Notes: generated by a model not told the origin, from the letters alone. Shown: positions 1-12,031, counted from the stretch's first letter. The stretch is 64,000 nt of DNA from Chlamydia pecorum E58 (GCF_000204135.1 NC_015408.1:1042198-1106197), one strand, 5' to 3'. Translations and numbers: made by a program.

Positions 1-1678
1 CTTTTCCTAAATACTCTAAGGGTGCAAGGACACTTTGATGTAAAAGAGAAAACTCCTCAAGGGCACAGGAAAAGCCGTCAAGATCATCCTCAAAGGATGC
101 CTTTTCCATCAGAGCAATGCCAGCTCGAAATAGCGCCTCACATCCTTCCTTACGTCTAGGGAAAGACTCCGCTATTCTCTTATAAAACACTAATGCACGA
201 TCATAGAGTTTCTCGGAAAGGAACGCATCAGGAACTGCAAGGCAATTAACATGCAAAGATCCACTGCTTTCAAATACCCCAATTTCTCCAAGAATCTCCT
301 CCATATTTTGAACAAGAACGCCTATATGCCCGCCACGGCTGGGCATGTAATCTACATACACAAGCCACAGAGCGCTATCTATATAAAGAGATAGGCTATT
401 GCTACACTTCTCTAAAATTATAGAAAAAGCCTCTTTCTGACCATAGATCTCCTGAGAGATCTTCTGAATTTCTAGCCCGTTTTTCACGAGAGACACAGAA
501 AGCACGTTCTCCTTCATCTGAAGCCAAAAACCATACCCTCGATAAAAGGAATTATCGATAGAGTTTACAGAAGGAGGAAGAAGAACCCCGAACCCCTCAA
601 CAACCCCACGTCGCGAAAGCGTACACTCCAGACGAACCTCTGAGAAGCTTTCCACATTAGAGATCGCTAAACGATACCATGAAGAAGGCAGCACTTCCAA
701 CATGGGGAAATATTTCGATAAAAGAATTGGCTCGCACCACTTCCAGCTCTGCCTCCCCTGAGGATCAAGGTTTTTCTTATGTATCCATTTGGGGTTCCCC
801 TGCACGTACCTCTCAATATCCTCCTTTAGCTCCATGACAGAACTATAGCGAACACTGGGGTCTTCAGCTAAGGCCTTAATCACCACAGATGAAAGAAACG
901 GAGGGATCTCCCGATAAGGCGCAACATCCTCAGGAGGAGCAATTAACACAGGCTCCCTAAGGATTTTCTTCCCGCGCGCCCTGTGATAAGGGAATGACAG
1001 AGTCAACATTTGATACAAAATCACCCCTAAGGCATAAACGTCCGTACTCTCTGAGGCTGGATTTCCTAAAAGACGCTCCGGTGCCATGTAATCGGGAGTT
1101 CCTACTAATTTTCCATAGACTGTCATCTGCTGAGGAGATTCCCCAAGGGAGAGTTTCTGTTCACTCATGCACTGGGGCTCTAAGCATACACGGGATACCG
1201 CAGCGCCCCAATCTAAAATCACCACTTCACCAAAGAGCCCTAGAAGAATATTGTCAGGTTTAAGATCCCGATGGAGAACTCCCCGAGAATGCACATAGGA
1301 TATAGTCGCGCAGATCTTATAGAAAATAGATAAAAATGCTCCTACAGAGGTTTTCTCCGCAAGCTCCTTAGAAAGTCCCTCCTGTTTCCATACACTTTTG
1401 AGCAAGCTTTTTAAGGTATAACCCTCAATATAAGGCATGGTGTAGTATACTGGATCTTGGTTACTACAGATCGTATATACAGGAACTACTCCAGGATGCA
1501 CAAGATCCGCAGCAATCTTTGCTTCCCTAAGGAAACGTTGTTTCAACAGTGTATTATTAGAAAGGTCCTTGCGGATATTTTTTAACGCAACATGCCGCGA
1601 GCACACAGTATCATAGGCAAGGTACACCTCACCCATTCCTCCTTTACCTATGAGCCTGATGATCTTATATCTTTGCAA
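1..1678 (-). CDS. pknD: Serine/threonine protein kinase PknD, 3' end outside window
   Basis: This is the first 559 or so codons of a Hanks-type Ser/Thr kinase; the C-terminal part lies beyond base 1. I read it from the minus strand starting at a TTG at 1678, which gives L/M-QRYKIIRLIGKGGMGEVY and has a GAGG ribosome-binding site just upstream. Visible motifs are the Gly-rich loop GKGGMGEVY, the VALK lysine, the catalytic HRDLKPDN loop (near 1265) and a variant metal-binding motif DWG in place of DFG, then GTPDYMAPE. In Chlamydia PknD is a membrane-linked kinase with a large C-terminal region of unknown targets. The start sits 16 bases after the valS stop, so the two are probably co-transcribed. 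Identity as a kinase is certain; PknD is inferred from the valS neighbour. Confidence 0.92.
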   Translation of the reverse strand, partial: MQRYKIIRLIGKGGMGEVYLAYDTVCSRHVALKNIRKDLSNNTLLKQRFLREAKIAADLVHPGVVPVYTICSNQDPVYYTMPYIEGYTLKSLLKSVWKQEGLSKELAEKTSVGAFLSIFYKICATISYVHSRGVLHRDLKPDNILLGLFGEVVILDWGAAVSRVCLEPQCMSEQKLSLGESPQQMTVYGKLVGTPDYMAPERLLGNPASESTDVYALGVILYQMLTLSFPYHRARGKKILREPVLIAPPEDVAPYREIPPFLSSVVIKALAEDPSVRYSSVMELKEDIERYVQGNPKWIHKKNLDPQGRQSWKWCEPILLSKYFPMLEVLPSSWYRLAISNVESFSEVRLECTLSRRGVVEGFGVLLPPSVNSIDNSFYRGYGFWLQMKENVLSVSLVKNGLEIQKISQEIYGQKEAFSIILEKCSNSLSLYIDSALWLVYVDYMPSRGGHIGVLVQNMEEILGEIGVFESSGSLHVNCLAVPDAFLSEKLYDRALVFYKRIAESFPRRKEGCEALFRAGIALMEKASFEDDLDGFSCALEEFSLLHQSVLAPLEYLGK

Positions 1679-1694
1679 ATGCCCTCAGCCTCTC

Positions 1695-4517
1695 CTAAGA
1701 TAGCGATACTAGCTTATCTAAAACCCCTTGCAATTCTAAACGATAGTTCCTCAACGCTTCCTCTTTATCCTTCACCAGCTGCGGATTTGCCTTCAACCGA
1801 AAACTCTCGCTACTTAGTAAGTGCGTAGTACTCTCTATAGCTCTTTGTAATCGCTGACTCTCCTTTTCTAATCGTCCCTTTTCCTTAGCAAGATGCCCCT
1901 CAGGAACAAAAATCCCTAGGCGAATACTGTCAATAACCCCTAAGCTATATACACGATCTCTAGGCTCTTCCTGCACACATTGAATAGAAGATATCCCTCC
2001 AAGAGCCTGAATAATAGAGAAGTAACGCGTGATCTCAATATCCTCAGGACAAAGCACAAACGCCTCTAAAGGAACTCTAGGATCTAATTGCATCTCTCCG
2101 CGGATATTGCGTACTGTGTATACCAAACGCTGGGCCAAAGTAAATGATGCATGAAGATCTTGAGGAAATTCTATAGCAAAAGCTCGAGGATAAGGGGCTT
2201 CTATACATGCTCTCGAGCGCAACATTGCAACAACATGATGCGTAAGTGCATCGCCATCTCCCTCAAGCATCGGCCCCAAGACCTCCTGAACCTTAAGAAA
2301 TAAAGACTCTGTAATAAAAGGAACTACAGGATGCAACACACCCAACATACTGACTAACAAAACCAACAATAGCTTACGTTTGGTTTGTCTGTCCTTCTCA
2401 CTCCCCTGCTTTCCAAAGAGTATAGGCTTGATAATCTCAATATATGTTGAGCATAGGTCATTACGGAAAAACTCGTAAGACATCATAGCAATCTTATCAA
2501 AAGCATACACTTCATATGCCTCATGGAGTTTCTCAATCAGCTGGTTAAACCCATCAAGAATATAGTAATCTTCTAGCTGCAATGTACTTTGATCTATCCC
2601 AGAAAGAAGATCTTGACAGCGCATCTCAGAAATATGCCCTAAAATAAACCTCGCTCCGTTCCAAAGCTTATTGGCAAAATTTTTAGATTCCTCAAACAAA
2701 CGAAAATCAAGATCTATCTGTTCTCCTCTGTTCGCACAGGAACACAAGGTCATGCGAACCGCATCTGCTCCATACATCTCTATCATCTCTATGGGATCAA
2801 TCACATTCCCCTTGGACTTTGAGAGCTTCTCCCACTTAGCTATAACATCTTTAGGGAGCTCTTTTCCTAAATCATACTCACGCTTCTCTGCTCCAGAAAT
2901 GTAACTCCACTCACCCAGTTCATTATAGCGCTTGTAGGACTTCCCAAAAATCAACCCATGCAAAAAGACCTCAGAAAATGGCTTTTCCCCATACATGGCA
3001 AAGCATAGAAGCACCATTCTCGTCACCCAGAAAAACAGAATATCATGGCCAGTGACTAACACTGACGTCGGATAAAACTTCTTGAGATCTTCGGCATTCT
3101 CATCTGGCCATCCCAAACAAGTCAGAGGCCATAACCCAGAGGAAAACCACGTATCTAAAACATCTGGATCTTGCTCCCAAGATTCAGGATCTCTAGCCAC
3201 CTCTTCAGGGACTCCTTCACCATCATAGCAAATGATCCTTTCAGGGTCCTCTTTATGATACCATACGGGAATACGATGCCCCCACCAAAGTTGACGGCTA
3301 ATGCACCAATCCCGAAGATTATTTGCCCACGCTAAATAGTTCCTCTTAAACTCTTTAGGGAAAATACGAATGCTCTCGCTATGAACAAAATCACATACCT
3401 CCTTACGGAAGCTGTCTACAGAAATAAACCATTGCTTCGATAGATAAGGCTCTATTACTGCTCCAGACCGATAAGAAATTCCCACCCGCAGCGTATACGG
3501 CTCCTTTTTAACAAACAACCCTGCCTGATCTAAAGCAATAAGGATTTCCTCGCGCGCCTTTTCCTTATGTAATCCCTCAAAAGGCCCGCCGTTTTCATTG
3601 ATTTTCCCTGAGGGCGTCAAGATATTGATCTTAGGCAGCCTATGACGCTCTCCCATTTGGTAGTCATCTTTATCATGTGCAGGGGTGATTTTTACAGCTC
3701 CCGTTCCAAAATCAGGATCTACAAAGGTATCTCCCAAAATTGGGATCTCCCTTTGGACAAAAGGCACTTCTAATTTCTCCCCGATAAACTCCCTATAGCG
3801 CTCATCTTCAGGATGTACAGCAACAGCAGTATCCCCTAATAGGGTCTCAGGACGCGTTGTTGCCACTATTATAAATTTCTCAGATCCTACAACACGGTAG
3901 CGAATATAATACAACCACCCCTCTTTCTCTTCATATTCGACTTCATCATCAGAGAGGGCAGTTTGCAATACAGGATCCCAGTTCACAAGATAATACCCAC
4001 GATAAATATTACCTTGATCAAAAAGCTTCTTAAAAGCCCGCTTAACAGCACGACATGCTGAGGTCTCTAAAGTAAAGCGCTTTCTCGTCCAGTCGCATGA
4101 ACATCCCAACTGCTTAAGCTGTGAAAGAATGACTTCCTCGCTTTTTTCCTTCCATTCCCAGACATGCTCTAAAAATTCTTCTCGAGAAAATTGACTTCGT
4201 CGTTTCCCTAAAGTCTCAAAAAGACGCCTCTCAACAACTGCCTGCGTAGCAATTCCTGCATGGTCTGTTCCTGGAATCCAACATGTCTCAAACCCCTGCA
4301 TACGCTTATATCGAATTAATACATCCTGCAAGGTATTTACCAAAGCATGACCCATATGCAAAATTCCCGTAACATTTGGAGGCGGCATCACAATGGAATA
4401 GGGAGGCTTAGAGCTTGAAGAATCAGCTGTAAACATCCCTTTCTCCTCCCAAAAAGCATAAAGAGCTTTCTCCACCCCTTTAGGATCATATGCCTTAGGC
4501 AATTCTTCTTCGTTCAT
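1695..4517 (-). CDS. valS: Valyl-tRNA synthetase
   Basis: A 940-residue class I aminoacyl-tRNA synthetase that charges tRNA-Val in the cytoplasm. The HIGH signature appears as HMGHA near residue 55 and the KMSKS loop as KLSKSKGN near residue 540. Between them lies the CP1 editing domain ([17 protein letters not shown]), and there is a C-terminal coiled-coil tail rich in K, E and L, typical of ValRS. The length matches the bacterial family. pknD follows 16 bases downstream, and the lipoprotein gene at the end of the V-ATPase block lies about 60 bases upstream. Confidence 0.97.
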   Translation of the reverse strand: MNEEELPKAYDPKGVEKALYAFWEEKGMFTADSSSSKPPYSIVMPPPNVTGILHMGHALVNTLQDVLIRYKRMQGFETCWIPGTDHAGIATQAVVERRLFETLGKRRSQFSREEFLEHVWEWKEKSEEVILSQLKQLGCSCDWTRKRFTLETSACRAVKRAFKKLFDQGNIYRGYYLVNWDPVLQTALSDDEVEYEEKEGWLYYIRYRVVGSEKFIIVATTRPETLLGDTAVAVHPEDERYREFIGEKLEVPFVQREIPILGDTFVDPDFGTGAVKITPAHDKDDYQMGERHRLPKINILTPSGKINENGGPFEGLHKEKAREEILIALDQAGLFVKKEPYTLRVGISYRSGAVIEPYLSKQWFISVDSFRKEVCDFVHSESIRIFPKEFKRNYLAWANNLRDWCISRQLWWGHRIPVWYHKEDPERIICYDGEGVPEEVARDPESWEQDPDVLDTWFSSGLWPLTCLGWPDENAEDLKKFYPTSVLVTGHDILFFWVTRMVLLCFAMYGEKPFSEVFLHGLIFGKSYKRYNELGEWSYISGAEKREYDLGKELPKDVIAKWEKLSKSKGNVIDPIEMIEMYGADAVRMTLCSCANRGEQIDLDFRLFEESKNFANKLWNGARFILGHISEMRCQDLLSGIDQSTLQLEDYYILDGFNQLIEKLHEAYEVYAFDKIAMMSYEFFRNDLCSTYIEIIKPILFGKQGSEKDRQTKRKLLLVLLVSMLGVLHPVVPFITESLFLKVQEVLGPMLEGDGDALTHHVVAMLRSRACIEAPYPRAFAIEFPQDLHASFTLAQRLVYTVRNIRGEMQLDPRVPLEAFVLCPEDIEITRYFSIIQALGGISSIQCVQEEPRDRVYSLGVIDSIRLGIFVPEGHLAKEKGRLEKESQRLQRAIESTTHLLSSESFRLKANPQLVKDKEEALRNYRLELQGVLDKLVSLS

Positions 4518-4576
4518 ACTTTCAATCCAACAACATATTTATAATTATCTATAATCATCAAAGAAATCGAATCCCA

Positions 4577-5044
4577 TTAGGCATCCGAGAATTCATCTAC
4601 TGAAATCACATCCATCCAAAGATGATGACGTCGGCTGATAATTTCTTTATCTCCGTTCAATAAAGCCACGCGATAAGAAACTATCCCCTGATTCTCTTCA
4701 TACTCATCATCTTTGATGCAATACACACGATATCCTGACAACTGGGAAATGTCATAAGTTAATTTCTCCACTCGACCACAGCCGTGGTACACCCAAAGCT
4801 GCAAGGTAAGCGGCAAACTCTTATGCATACGATGAGGCAGACTCCAAGTTACAACCACCTGCTGACCAAAGATTTCGTGCATTCCTGCGGATTCTATCCC
4901 AAGTTGAGCAGCAGCAGTATACTCGTTGTCAACAAATTCTGTAAAAGAGGATAACATAGGCTCAGAACAGCCTGAAAGGCACAACACGCCTATAAAAGGT
5001 AACAAAATAAAAGTGAGTAATGCTCTACAGTAGTAATAGCGCAA
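4577..5044 (-). CDS. Probable lipoprotein encoded after atpK
   Basis: A small protein with a hydrophobic leader ending in a lipobox (LSGC followed by SE), which predicts signal peptidase II cleavage and a lipid-anchored protein of roughly 130 residues. The open frame runs upstream to 5146 inside atpK, but that start would be a GTG with about 120 bases of overlap. I prefer the TTG at 5044, which gives a short basic signal peptide (M-RYYYCRALLTFILLPF) and only about 20 bases of overlap. No clear ribosome-binding site decides it; ATGs at 5092, 5104 and 5125 are alternatives. It occupies the position of C. trachomatis CT303. No function is recognised. Mature-domain residues are unremarkable apart from paired cysteines. 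Confidence 0.7.
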   Translation of the reverse strand: MRYYYCRALLTFILLPFIGVLCLSGCSEPMLSSFTEFVDNEYTAAAQLGIESAGMHEIFGQQVVVTWSLPHRMHKSLPLTLQLWVYHGCGRVEKLTYDISQLSGYRVYCIKDDEYEENQGIVSYRVALLNGDKEIISRRHHLWMDVISVDEFSDA

Positions 5045-5450
5045 AAACAAAAGCAAAGAGTGCAAACGACTCGACGATCCCGATTGAGGCATAACATTTA
5101 CCATAGATTGATGAGGATCTTGCATAAGCTTGAATTCCACTGACACAGCATTTTCCTTGCATCACTGCAGAAATTAACAAAGCGGCCCCTACAGATACCC
5201 CTATAGCAATTCCTCCAATAGGAGATAAGGATCCGCTCTTTATTGACCCTTGCATGATCAACATTAAAATAAACCCATAAATAGATTGAGATGATGGCAT
5301 TGCAGACATGCCGATAAGTTTCCCGTGTCCCTCATCTATCCGAGACATCACAGCGTGCGAAGCTACACCAGCTATACCACAACCTATGGCACTCCCTATC
5401 ATAGCTAGTCCCAAAACTATAGCCGGCCCGATAACAGATAAATCTATCAT
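5025..5450 (-). CDS. atpK: V-type ATP synthase subunit K (membrane rotor ring)
   Basis: A 141-residue proteolipid with four membrane helices in two hairpins, forming the rotor ring of the V-type ATPase. The ion-carrying glutamate is E127 in the fourth helix (GIVESFALF). The second helix has Q55 (MPSSQSIYGF) in place of a carboxylate, as expected for a duplicated V-type K subunit with one site per four helices. The residues around the site (S54, Q55, Q98, E127) resemble the Na+ site of the Enterococcus hirae NtpK ring. It is the last ATPase gene of the operon, about 100 bases after atpI. Confidence 0.95.
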   Translation of the reverse strand: MIDLSVIGPAIVLGLAMIGSAIGCGIAGVASHAVMSRIDEGHGKLIGMSAMPSSQSIYGFILMLIMQGSIKSGSLSPIGGIAIGVSVGAALLISAVMQGKCCVSGIQAYARSSSIYGKCYASIGIVESFALFAFVFALLLL

Positions 5451-5545
5451 ATGTACCTCTTTGCGATCTCTTAAGAAAACCTTTTGTTATAAAATCAATA
5501 GCGGTGAGTTTATCAAACCCTAGAATTATTATCTAAACGAATCCC

Positions 5546-7489
5546 TTAAACATCGAAATCTTCATTACAAACGATTTTCCTCAAGGGCCGTAATAATTTC
5601 CCGCCTCCATCAAAACAGTAATGATACCATTCAATAAAGTTTAACCTTAACCCGTGAATTACCCCTCCCATAATAGACAGAACAATATTCACCATATGCC
5701 CACAGAGAATAATTACTGATCCGATAAGCATTGGGAAGCGCGATCCTATTTGATTAAAGGTAGCTCCCATCATTGCCCCCGCTAATCCTAAAGCATAAAT
5801 ACGCAAGTAAGAAAGGACATCAGAAAACACCTGAATTACAGCAACAACCTCGTCAATACCTCTCCAGCTTCTTTGTACTATTGCAAGAAGCACTGCTACA
5901 CCTATTCCTACAAAGACTCCATAATAGCCAATAGTCGCCCCCAAAACATACGGAACATGGAATACATAGTGGATTATAGACACTGCATGCAAATAGGTTG
6001 GAACGTACAAGTAAGCACAAATCATGAAAATAATCCATCCCAGACCGGAATAGCGAAAACGCGAATACCGCAACATCCCTAAGGCAAGGTGAACCACCCC
6101 AACGATCAAAGCAAGCTCCATTAAGATACTATCGATAAACTTATTGTACACAATTGCTTTAGACTCTCCTCCGGAGAAGTCTTCTTTAAGCAAAAAGGCC
6201 TCAGGATTATCTATAGATTTTAATAGAGGATATTCATTTACAAGTTCCTTATATGCCTGGGGACGATTCGTTACGTAATATTCAGCTTTTTTCAATGCTA
6301 AAATATGTGTTAGGGAGTACTGACGTAAAAGGCTTTGATTACTAAATGTCATACCAAAAAAGGAGGTCGTTGCGGCTCCCCAACACATGCAGCCAATCCC
6401 TAAGATAGAAGAGGTCTTTAAGAAACGCGACAAAGCTGCCGAAGTTCGTTTTTTCCCCCGACTCTTATATACAAGGAATAAAGACGTCAGAAGAAAAAGC
6501 AGACCATATCCTGCATCGTTCACAATCATAGAAAAAAACACTACAAAGGAGACAAATACCCAAGAAGAGGGGTCCTTATCGGAAGAAGCTGGGGTATCAT
6601 AAATATTTACTAGGTCTTCCCCCATCTTACCGATGCCTTTATTTTCAAGATACGTAGGAACAACTTCTTGATCATCTATAGCGACTCTCTCTAAGAATAC
6701 TTGATGCTCCTTGCATATATGTGTAAGTACTTTAACCTGATCCGAAACAACCCAACCTACTACTGCAAATGCCTTGCCTTCAAACAGCTCTTCACAACAC
6801 TCTTCAGCATGATGCAAGTTTTGCTCATTTATGCATGCACAAAGCCCCATGCTAACGTCATGCCGGTACGCATAGAGCTCTCTCAATCTTTCTGTCTTTA
6901 GTCGAATTTCCCTTTGTACATTGACTATTTCAGCTTGAAGTTCATTTACAGATTTCGCAGCATCGATCTCCGTATAGACATTATTCGGGAGCTCTACGAC
7001 TCCAACGACAACATAATAATCAAAGTTATATGCCGTCGAGAGGTAGAACATATTTGATATAGGAACCTCTAGATTCTCACCTTCGATATGTTTCCTGTAA
7101 AAGAATCTTAGGCTAAGCCCTGAGCGCTTCTTAAGCTCTAAAACCTCTTCAGAAGAAAAGCTCCCCAAGGGCTTTACCCTAACGACTTCTTTATTTAAGG
7201 TCTTTACCTTTTCCGAAAGCTCTTGAATCTCACGATGTAATAATAAAACTTGATTGATGACTTCATCTACGGAGAGCTCTTCTCCCTTCGCAATCATTAA
7301 TGCTTCTGAAGAGCGTTCCTGTTCTAGCTGATGAAAAATCTTCAAGCATTTAATAAAGTGACTTGTATTTTCCGTTGCAATAACATGCTTCTTCGAAACA
7401 AATTCTACGACACCAAGATCCCGACAAGCAGAAAAAAACGAAGTTTTATCACGACCTATAAAGAGGTACTTGTGAACATCTACGCGCAT
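5546..7489 (-). CDS. atpI: V-type ATP synthase subunit I (stator / a-subunit)
   Basis: A 647-residue subunit I with the usual two-part build. The N-terminal half (about 1-330) is soluble and rich in coiled coil ([22 protein letters not shown]). The C-terminal half has about seven membrane helices, beginning near [20 protein letters not shown]. It forms the peripheral stalk and the ion half-channels facing the K ring. The arginine expected in a late helix may be the one in [20 protein letters not shown]. The ATG at 7489 overlaps the atpD stop by 10 bases, consistent with translational coupling. Confidence 0.95.
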   Translation of the reverse strand: MRVDVHKYLFIGRDKTSFFSACRDLGVVEFVSKKHVIATENTSHFIKCLKIFHQLEQERSSEALMIAKGEELSVDEVINQVLLLHREIQELSEKVKTLNKEVVRVKPLGSFSSEEVLELKKRSGLSLRFFYRKHIEGENLEVPISNMFYLSTAYNFDYYVVVGVVELPNNVYTEIDAAKSVNELQAEIVNVQREIRLKTERLRELYAYRHDVSMGLCACINEQNLHHAEECCEELFEGKAFAVVGWVVSDQVKVLTHICKEHQVFLERVAIDDQEVVPTYLENKGIGKMGEDLVNIYDTPASSDKDPSSWVFVSFVVFFSMIVNDAGYGLLFLLTSLFLVYKSRGKKRTSAALSRFLKTSSILGIGCMCWGAATTSFFGMTFSNQSLLRQYSLTHILALKKAEYYVTNRPQAYKELVNEYPLLKSIDNPEAFLLKEDFSGGESKAIVYNKFIDSILMELALIVGVVHLALGMLRYSRFRYSGLGWIIFMICAYLYVPTYLHAVSIIHYVFHVPYVLGATIGYYGVFVGIGVAVLLAIVQRSWRGIDEVVAVIQVFSDVLSYLRIYALGLAGAMMGATFNQIGSRFPMLIGSVIILCGHMVNIVLSIMGGVIHGLRLNFIEWYHYCFDGGGKLLRPLRKIVCNEDFDV

Positions 7490-8106
7490 GGCTCTCCTCG
7501 TTTTCTCTGCTCGATTTTTTTCTTGGCAATTTTCACCTGGCCGATATCTGTTATACTTCGGTCACTTAAAAACACTGCTATTTTCTTCAGAGCTTGGATT
7601 GTTTCAGGAATTAGCTTCTTCTCAAACAAATTCACACGAATAGAAACTGCTCGCAACTCTGACTCAAGTATTTGCTGCCGCTGCATCGCAACTTCTGCCA
7701 TAATCTTCCCTGTGACAAACTCTTGGGAAGACACAATTAAAGCGTCCATCCATATAGGAGTATCTAATAAAGAATACTCCGTCTGACTTAAGGATATGCT
7801 TTTCACAACAGGGATTTCGACCCCTGCAATGTTCTCATATTCCTTATCTACGTGCTCCACGACAAAGCTTTCAAAAATACAATCGACATAAAGAGGCAAG
7901 CTAAACAGTTCAGCAAAAGCATAGAGCCTTTCTTTAGCCTGGGAATATGCGTTTTGTTTTTCTAACGCATCGCGAGCTGCATTTTGCACTTCAGCTTGAA
8001 GCAAAGCTTTTTTAAGCTTCAATGTAGGCAAGTAGGTTTGCAAACGCGCAAGCTTGACTTTCTCCAAGCGATACGCATTCTTTGTCAGTTTTATCTGTTC
8101 AGACAT
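7480..8106 (-). CDS. atpD: V-type ATP synthase subunit D (central stalk)
   Basis: The central rotor shaft, mostly long helices ([23 protein letters not shown] and a C-terminal [20 protein letters not shown]). I choose the ATG at 8106 ([16 protein letters not shown], 208 residues) over the in-frame TTG at 8118, because the family starts in this way and the overlap with atpB then shrinks to 16 bases. It ends in a basic tail ([10 protein letters not shown]). Subunit D turns inside the A3B3 head and links it to the K ring. Confidence 0.95.
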   Translation of the reverse strand: MSEQIKLTKNAYRLEKVKLARLQTYLPTLKLKKALLQAEVQNAARDALEKQNAYSQAKERLYAFAELFSLPLYVDCIFESFVVEHVDKEYENIAGVEIPVVKSISLSQTEYSLLDTPIWMDALIVSSQEFVTGKIMAEVAMQRQQILESELRAVSIRVNLFEKKLIPETIQALKKIAVFLSDRSITDIGQVKIAKKKIEQRKRGEPCA

Positions 8107-9407
8107 GTTTGTGGCCAATACTTATTAATAAGCTGTTGCTTAATTCCCACTTCTTCAGAATGGAAGCTCTGAGCTAAAATCTTCCATCCAATATCCAAAG
8201 CTTCTTCTAAAGGAATATTCACCTCTAAACTCATTAGGCGACTTTCAAAAAGCTCTGCAAAAGCTAAAAGCTTTCTATCCCAATTAGACAACCTAAAGCC
8301 CATTGCCATTCTTTCTGCAGCCTTACGGGAGTCTGCATATAACCGAATTAGCGCATTAGCTAAATCCCCATGATCCTCTCGGGTAACTTTCCCAATTACC
8401 AATTGTTTAAGTCTCGATAACGACCCAAACGGATCTATCCTGTTATTTTTCAGGTAAAACTGCCCTTCCGTAATAAATCCTGTGTTATCAGGAACAGGAT
8501 GTGTAATGTCATCTCCTGGCATTGTCGTGACCGTAATTACAGTAATCGATCCTCCACTAGCAATATCCACAGCTTTCTCATAACGCAAAGCAAGATCCGA
8601 GTACAATGATCCAGGATACCCACGATTTGCAGGGATTTGATCCATAGTAATGGCGATCTCTTTCAAAGCATCTGCAAATGCTGTCATATCTGTCAGTAGC
8701 ACTAAAACATTTTTCTTTTGCTCTACAGCAAACTTTTCTGCACATGATAGGGCTATATCTGGTACCAACACACACTCTACAGGAGCATCTATAGCCTTAT
8801 GGATAAACATCACACACTTATCTTCGAAACCCAACTCCTTAGCTTTCTCTACAAAGAAGTTGTAATCAATAAATGTCAGCCCCATCCCTCCAATCACAAC
8901 AATATCTGCGTCTGTTTGAGCTGCAATTCTCATAAGTAAGGCGTTGTGATTCTCACCAGAAGAAGAAAAAATAGGAATTTTCTGAGACTTCACCAAACAA
9001 TTAAATACATCAATCATTGGAATATTAGTTCTTACCAAATCCCTCGGGACAATACGACATACAGGGTTAAAAGTAGGAGTCGAGATTTCTATAGGCTCTC
9101 CAAAACATTCTCCCTCATTATCTATAGGTTTTCCAATCCCATTCAGTCTCCTCCCCAATAAAGACTCTCCAAAAACCACCTCCATAGAGCGTCCTAAGAA
9201 GACAACCCGGTCCCCTGTAGATAATCCCGAGGTTCCTCCAAAAGCTTGTAGGGTGACTTTTTTCTCATCAAAACGTAAAACTGAAGCGTATGAAGACCTC
9301 CCATCGGCACGCTCGATTTGAGCTAGTTCTCCGAGACAAGCTCCCTGAGCCTCTACAGTAATTAAGTTTCCTTTAATATCAGTGATTCTTGTGTATATTG
9401 TTCGCAT
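8091..9407 (-). CDS. atpB: V-type ATP synthase subunit B (non-catalytic head)
   Basis: A 438-residue B subunit. It has the RecA-like fold of the ATPase head but lacks a Walker A P-loop, as expected for the regulatory subunit that alternates with A in the hexamer. Family landmarks are [35 protein letters not shown] and the [28 protein letters not shown] segment near the C-terminus. It lies 4 bases after atpA and overlaps atpD by 16 bases. Confidence 0.97.
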   Translation of the reverse strand: MRTIYTRITDIKGNLITVEAQGACLGELAQIERADGRSSYASVLRFDEKKVTLQAFGGTSGLSTGDRVVFLGRSMEVVFGESLLGRRLNGIGKPIDNEGECFGEPIEISTPTFNPVCRIVPRDLVRTNIPMIDVFNCLVKSQKIPIFSSSGENHNALLMRIAAQTDADIVVIGGMGLTFIDYNFFVEKAKELGFEDKCVMFIHKAIDAPVECVLVPDIALSCAEKFAVEQKKNVLVLLTDMTAFADALKEIAITMDQIPANRGYPGSLYSDLALRYEKAVDIASGGSITVITVTTMPGDDITHPVPDNTGFITEGQFYLKNNRIDPFGSLSRLKQLVIGKVTREDHGDLANALIRLYADSRKAAERMAMGFRLSNWDRKLLAFAELFESRLMSLEVNIPLEEALDIGWKILAQSFHSEEVGIKQQLINKYWPQTCLNR

Positions 9408-9411
9408 ACCT

Positions 9412-11187
9412 TTACACCGACTCTACCATCTTAGCTTTCAGCAAGTTCAGAATAACTTCCATTCCTTCCATATACTCTGGAGAATGAAATACCATTCCAT
9501 TTAAAGATTTAATTTTACTTTGCAACTCTAGGAAAAAGCTTCTTGCATTATCCATGCTTTCAAAAATAAACTTCGCATCAAAAATACGACTCATTAATGA
9601 AAATAGTTCAATTTGCCGATCAAACGGACAGTAACAATCTACCGGATCAAAAGCGTTTTGCTGTAGATAACAAAAATCGTATAGCTCAGCTTTTAAGAAG
9701 ATTTCCATATCTTCCATAGAGATTCCTTCTTCCCCGACAACCTCCATGCGCTTACCGATTTCTGTTCCTTCCCGTATAAAATCTCCCGCCTTTTCTACCG
9801 CAACTCCCCATCCCTTCACCTTATGCTCTAGAATAGATGCCACCTTATGTAGATATTTCGACCAAGAAATCATCGGATCTATGGAAGGGTAACGGCGAGC
9901 ATCTGCTCGAGCTTTGGAAAGCCCACAAAAAGCCCCAACAACAGAGAGTGTAGATTGTGTTACAGGCTCTTCAAAATTTCCTCCTGCAGGGGAAACCGCC
10001 CCACAGATAGTTAAGGATCCTTCGGAACCATCTCGCATACGCAATACTCCGCTACGCTCATAAAATGCTGCGATGCGTGAAGACAAATATGCTGGGAAAG
10101 CTTCCTCCCCAGGAATTTCTTCCAATCGTCCTGAAATTTCACGTAAAGCCTGAGCCCATCTTGACGTAGAGTCTGCAAGGAGCAAGACATTTAACCCCAT
10201 CTGGCGGTAATATTCTGCGATCGTGATCCCTAAGTATACAGAAGATTCTCGAGCCGCTACAGGCATAGAGGATGTATTACAAATAATACACGTCCTATTC
10301 ATTAACGAGGTCTTCGTATGGGGGTCTATAAGATGGGGAAATTCTTGCAGTACCTCGACAACCTCCCCTGCACGCTCTCCGCAAGCACACAGCACCACAA
10401 TATCTACTGCAGCATATTTCGACAGGTGATGTTGCAACACTGTTTTCCCTGCACTAAAAGGTCCTGGAGTACAAAATGTCCCCCCCTTTAATATAGGGAT
10501 CTGCGTATCCAAAATACGCAGGCCCACGTCCATAATCTCGTGAGCAGCAATTCTTTCTCCTTCGATTAACGACTGCTTAATAGGCCATTTCTGTACCATA
10601 GTAAAGGCATACTCTTCCCCTTGGGCATCACGAGCTTTAGCAACTACGGTATTAACATTGTAGTTCCCTGCAGAGATTACCCACGTAATGGTCACCTCTT
10701 TAAAACAAGCAAAAGGCACCATAATTCTATGGTCAAAGCGGCCTTCTTTTACGATCCCTAAGGTATCTCCTCGCTTTAAAACGTCTCCTACAACAGCTTT
10801 TGGGCTATACTCCCACAACACCTGATCTGAAAGAGGATCTACATATTTCCCTCTCTGCAAAAACGAGCTATCTTCAGCAAGCTCTTGCAGCCGATTTTGC
10901 AATCCATCGAAAATCCCCTGCAGCAATCCAGGCCCAAGTTCTGCTTCTAATAGGTGCCCAGAAAAAGTCACTACAGCATCACGGCGAACTCCCTGTGTAT
11001 CTTCAAACACCTGAATTTTTGCTTCTTGACCAACAATTTCAATAACTTCCGCCTTAAGCCAAACATTTTCAACATTAACATAAGCGACTTCGCCTAGGCG
11101 TACGTGGCCATCAAAACGAACACGCAGTAAATTGCCATAAGCTTCGATAACATACCCTTGTGTTGTTTGTTTTAAAGCAGCTACCAT
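9412..11187 (-). CDS. atpA: V-type ATP synthase subunit A (catalytic head)
   Basis: A 591-residue catalytic subunit. The Walker A loop is GPFSAGKT near residue 245, Walker B is near [30 protein letters not shown], and the A-specific non-homologous insert lies before the P-loop (about residues 110-200). It hydrolyses or makes ATP in the cytosolic head. The ATG at 11187 overlaps the stop of the upstream DUF2764 gene by 7 bases, so the two are translated together. Confidence 0.97.
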   Translation of the reverse strand: MVAALKQTTQGYVIEAYGNLLRVRFDGHVRLGEVAYVNVENVWLKAEVIEIVGQEAKIQVFEDTQGVRRDAVVTFSGHLLEAELGPGLLQGIFDGLQNRLQELAEDSSFLQRGKYVDPLSDQVLWEYSPKAVVGDVLKRGDTLGIVKEGRFDHRIMVPFACFKEVTITWVISAGNYNVNTVVAKARDAQGEEYAFTMVQKWPIKQSLIEGERIAAHEIMDVGLRILDTQIPILKGGTFCTPGPFSAGKTVLQHHLSKYAAVDIVVLCACGERAGEVVEVLQEFPHLIDPHTKTSLMNRTCIICNTSSMPVAARESSVYLGITIAEYYRQMGLNVLLLADSTSRWAQALREISGRLEEIPGEEAFPAYLSSRIAAFYERSGVLRMRDGSEGSLTICGAVSPAGGNFEEPVTQSTLSVVGAFCGLSKARADARRYPSIDPMISWSKYLHKVASILEHKVKGWGVAVEKAGDFIREGTEIGKRMEVVGEEGISMEDMEIFLKAELYDFCYLQQNAFDPVDCYCPFDRQIELFSLMSRIFDAKFIFESMDNARSFFLELQSKIKSLNGMVFHSPEYMEGMEVILNLLKAKMVESV

Positions 11188-11981
11188 GTGATTGCCTTTT
11201 CTATCTGGTTAATGATTTCTCTTCCCTTCTTAGCATTTGCCAAATGATTGCGAATTGCAAACATATAAGACGCAGCCTTTGCCAATATAAGATTTTCATC
11301 AAAGTACGCGTTACGATAGAATTCTTCTAACTTATGAAATTCATAGAGCAACAACGTGCGATGCAAAGTATGAGGTAAACGCCCGTAATCTGCCAAAAGA
11401 TCTTTTAAATCTGAAAACTCCTGAGGAAGCTCGTAATTGGGGGCGTCTTTTTGCATAAGAACTTGTAGCACAACAGGATCCGAACTGTCTTCATTTCTTA
11501 ATAAATACGAAACGTCTAAATGTAAAACTTTTGCTCTAAATCCTGCTAAAACAACCCTTAGCTGTTGTTTAAAGGTAAAATACTCCCTTAAGAACTGAGA
11601 AGAACTATTTTGATAATATGTTAAAAACTCTCGAACAAGAGAAGAAAACTCCTTAAGCCTTTCTTTTGGTGTTCTATATGCCAAAAGAAAATCCTTAAAA
11701 AACTCTTCAAACTCACAATCCTCTGTCCATTGTTGATAACGGACTAAACTAGCAACATTTTCTTGAGTTACTGTCCCAAAAGAAAAAGGAAGAGGCTTAT
11801 CGGCCCAAAAAAAAGCAAAATTCTCGAAATCAAAAAAACGTTTCAGGACTGTATAGTAATGTAAATCCTTAGAAGATAAGTTTAAATCAAACAAATCATC
11901 CAAAATATCTATAGAAAATACAGGAGACGCTTCAGGTTGCTGAGAAGGTAGAAATGAAGACAAAAAATAATATTGAGTCAT
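11181..11981 (-). CDS. DUF2764 family protein, presumed V-ATPase subunit C-like
   Basis: A 266-residue, largely helical, Phe/Leu/Tyr-rich acidic protein (MTQYYFLSSFLPSQQPEA start). It matches the family that replaces a recognisable subunit C in chlamydial, spirochete and Bacteroides-type V-ATPase operons. It lies between atpE and atpA, where C is found in other bacteria, and overlaps atpA by 7 bases. A role in joining the stalk to the membrane ring is inferred from position. It has no membrane helices or signal peptide. Confidence 0.8.
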   Translation of the reverse strand: MTQYYFLSSFLPSQQPEASPVFSIDILDDLFDLNLSSKDLHYYTVLKRFFDFENFAFFWADKPLPFSFGTVTQENVASLVRYQQWTEDCEFEEFFKDFLLAYRTPKERLKEFSSLVREFLTYYQNSSSQFLREYFTFKQQLRVVLAGFRAKVLHLDVSYLLRNEDSSDPVVLQVLMQKDAPNYELPQEFSDLKDLLADYGRLPHTLHRTLLLYEFHKLEEFYRNAYFDENLILAKAASYMFAIRNHLANAKKGREIINQIEKAITW

Positions 11982-12031
11982 GATAACTCTAAAATTAGTT
12001 GCAGATTCTATCTAACGATTAGAAACTAACT

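Noticed and set aside
994..1263. 89-residue plus-strand open frame over pknD
   Set aside because: It is the antisense of the kinase domain, whose reading on the minus strand gives clear catalytic motifs.
7331..7786. 151-residue plus-strand open frame across atpI and atpD
   Set aside because: It is antisense to two well-supported ATPase genes and has no ribosome-binding site or family motif.
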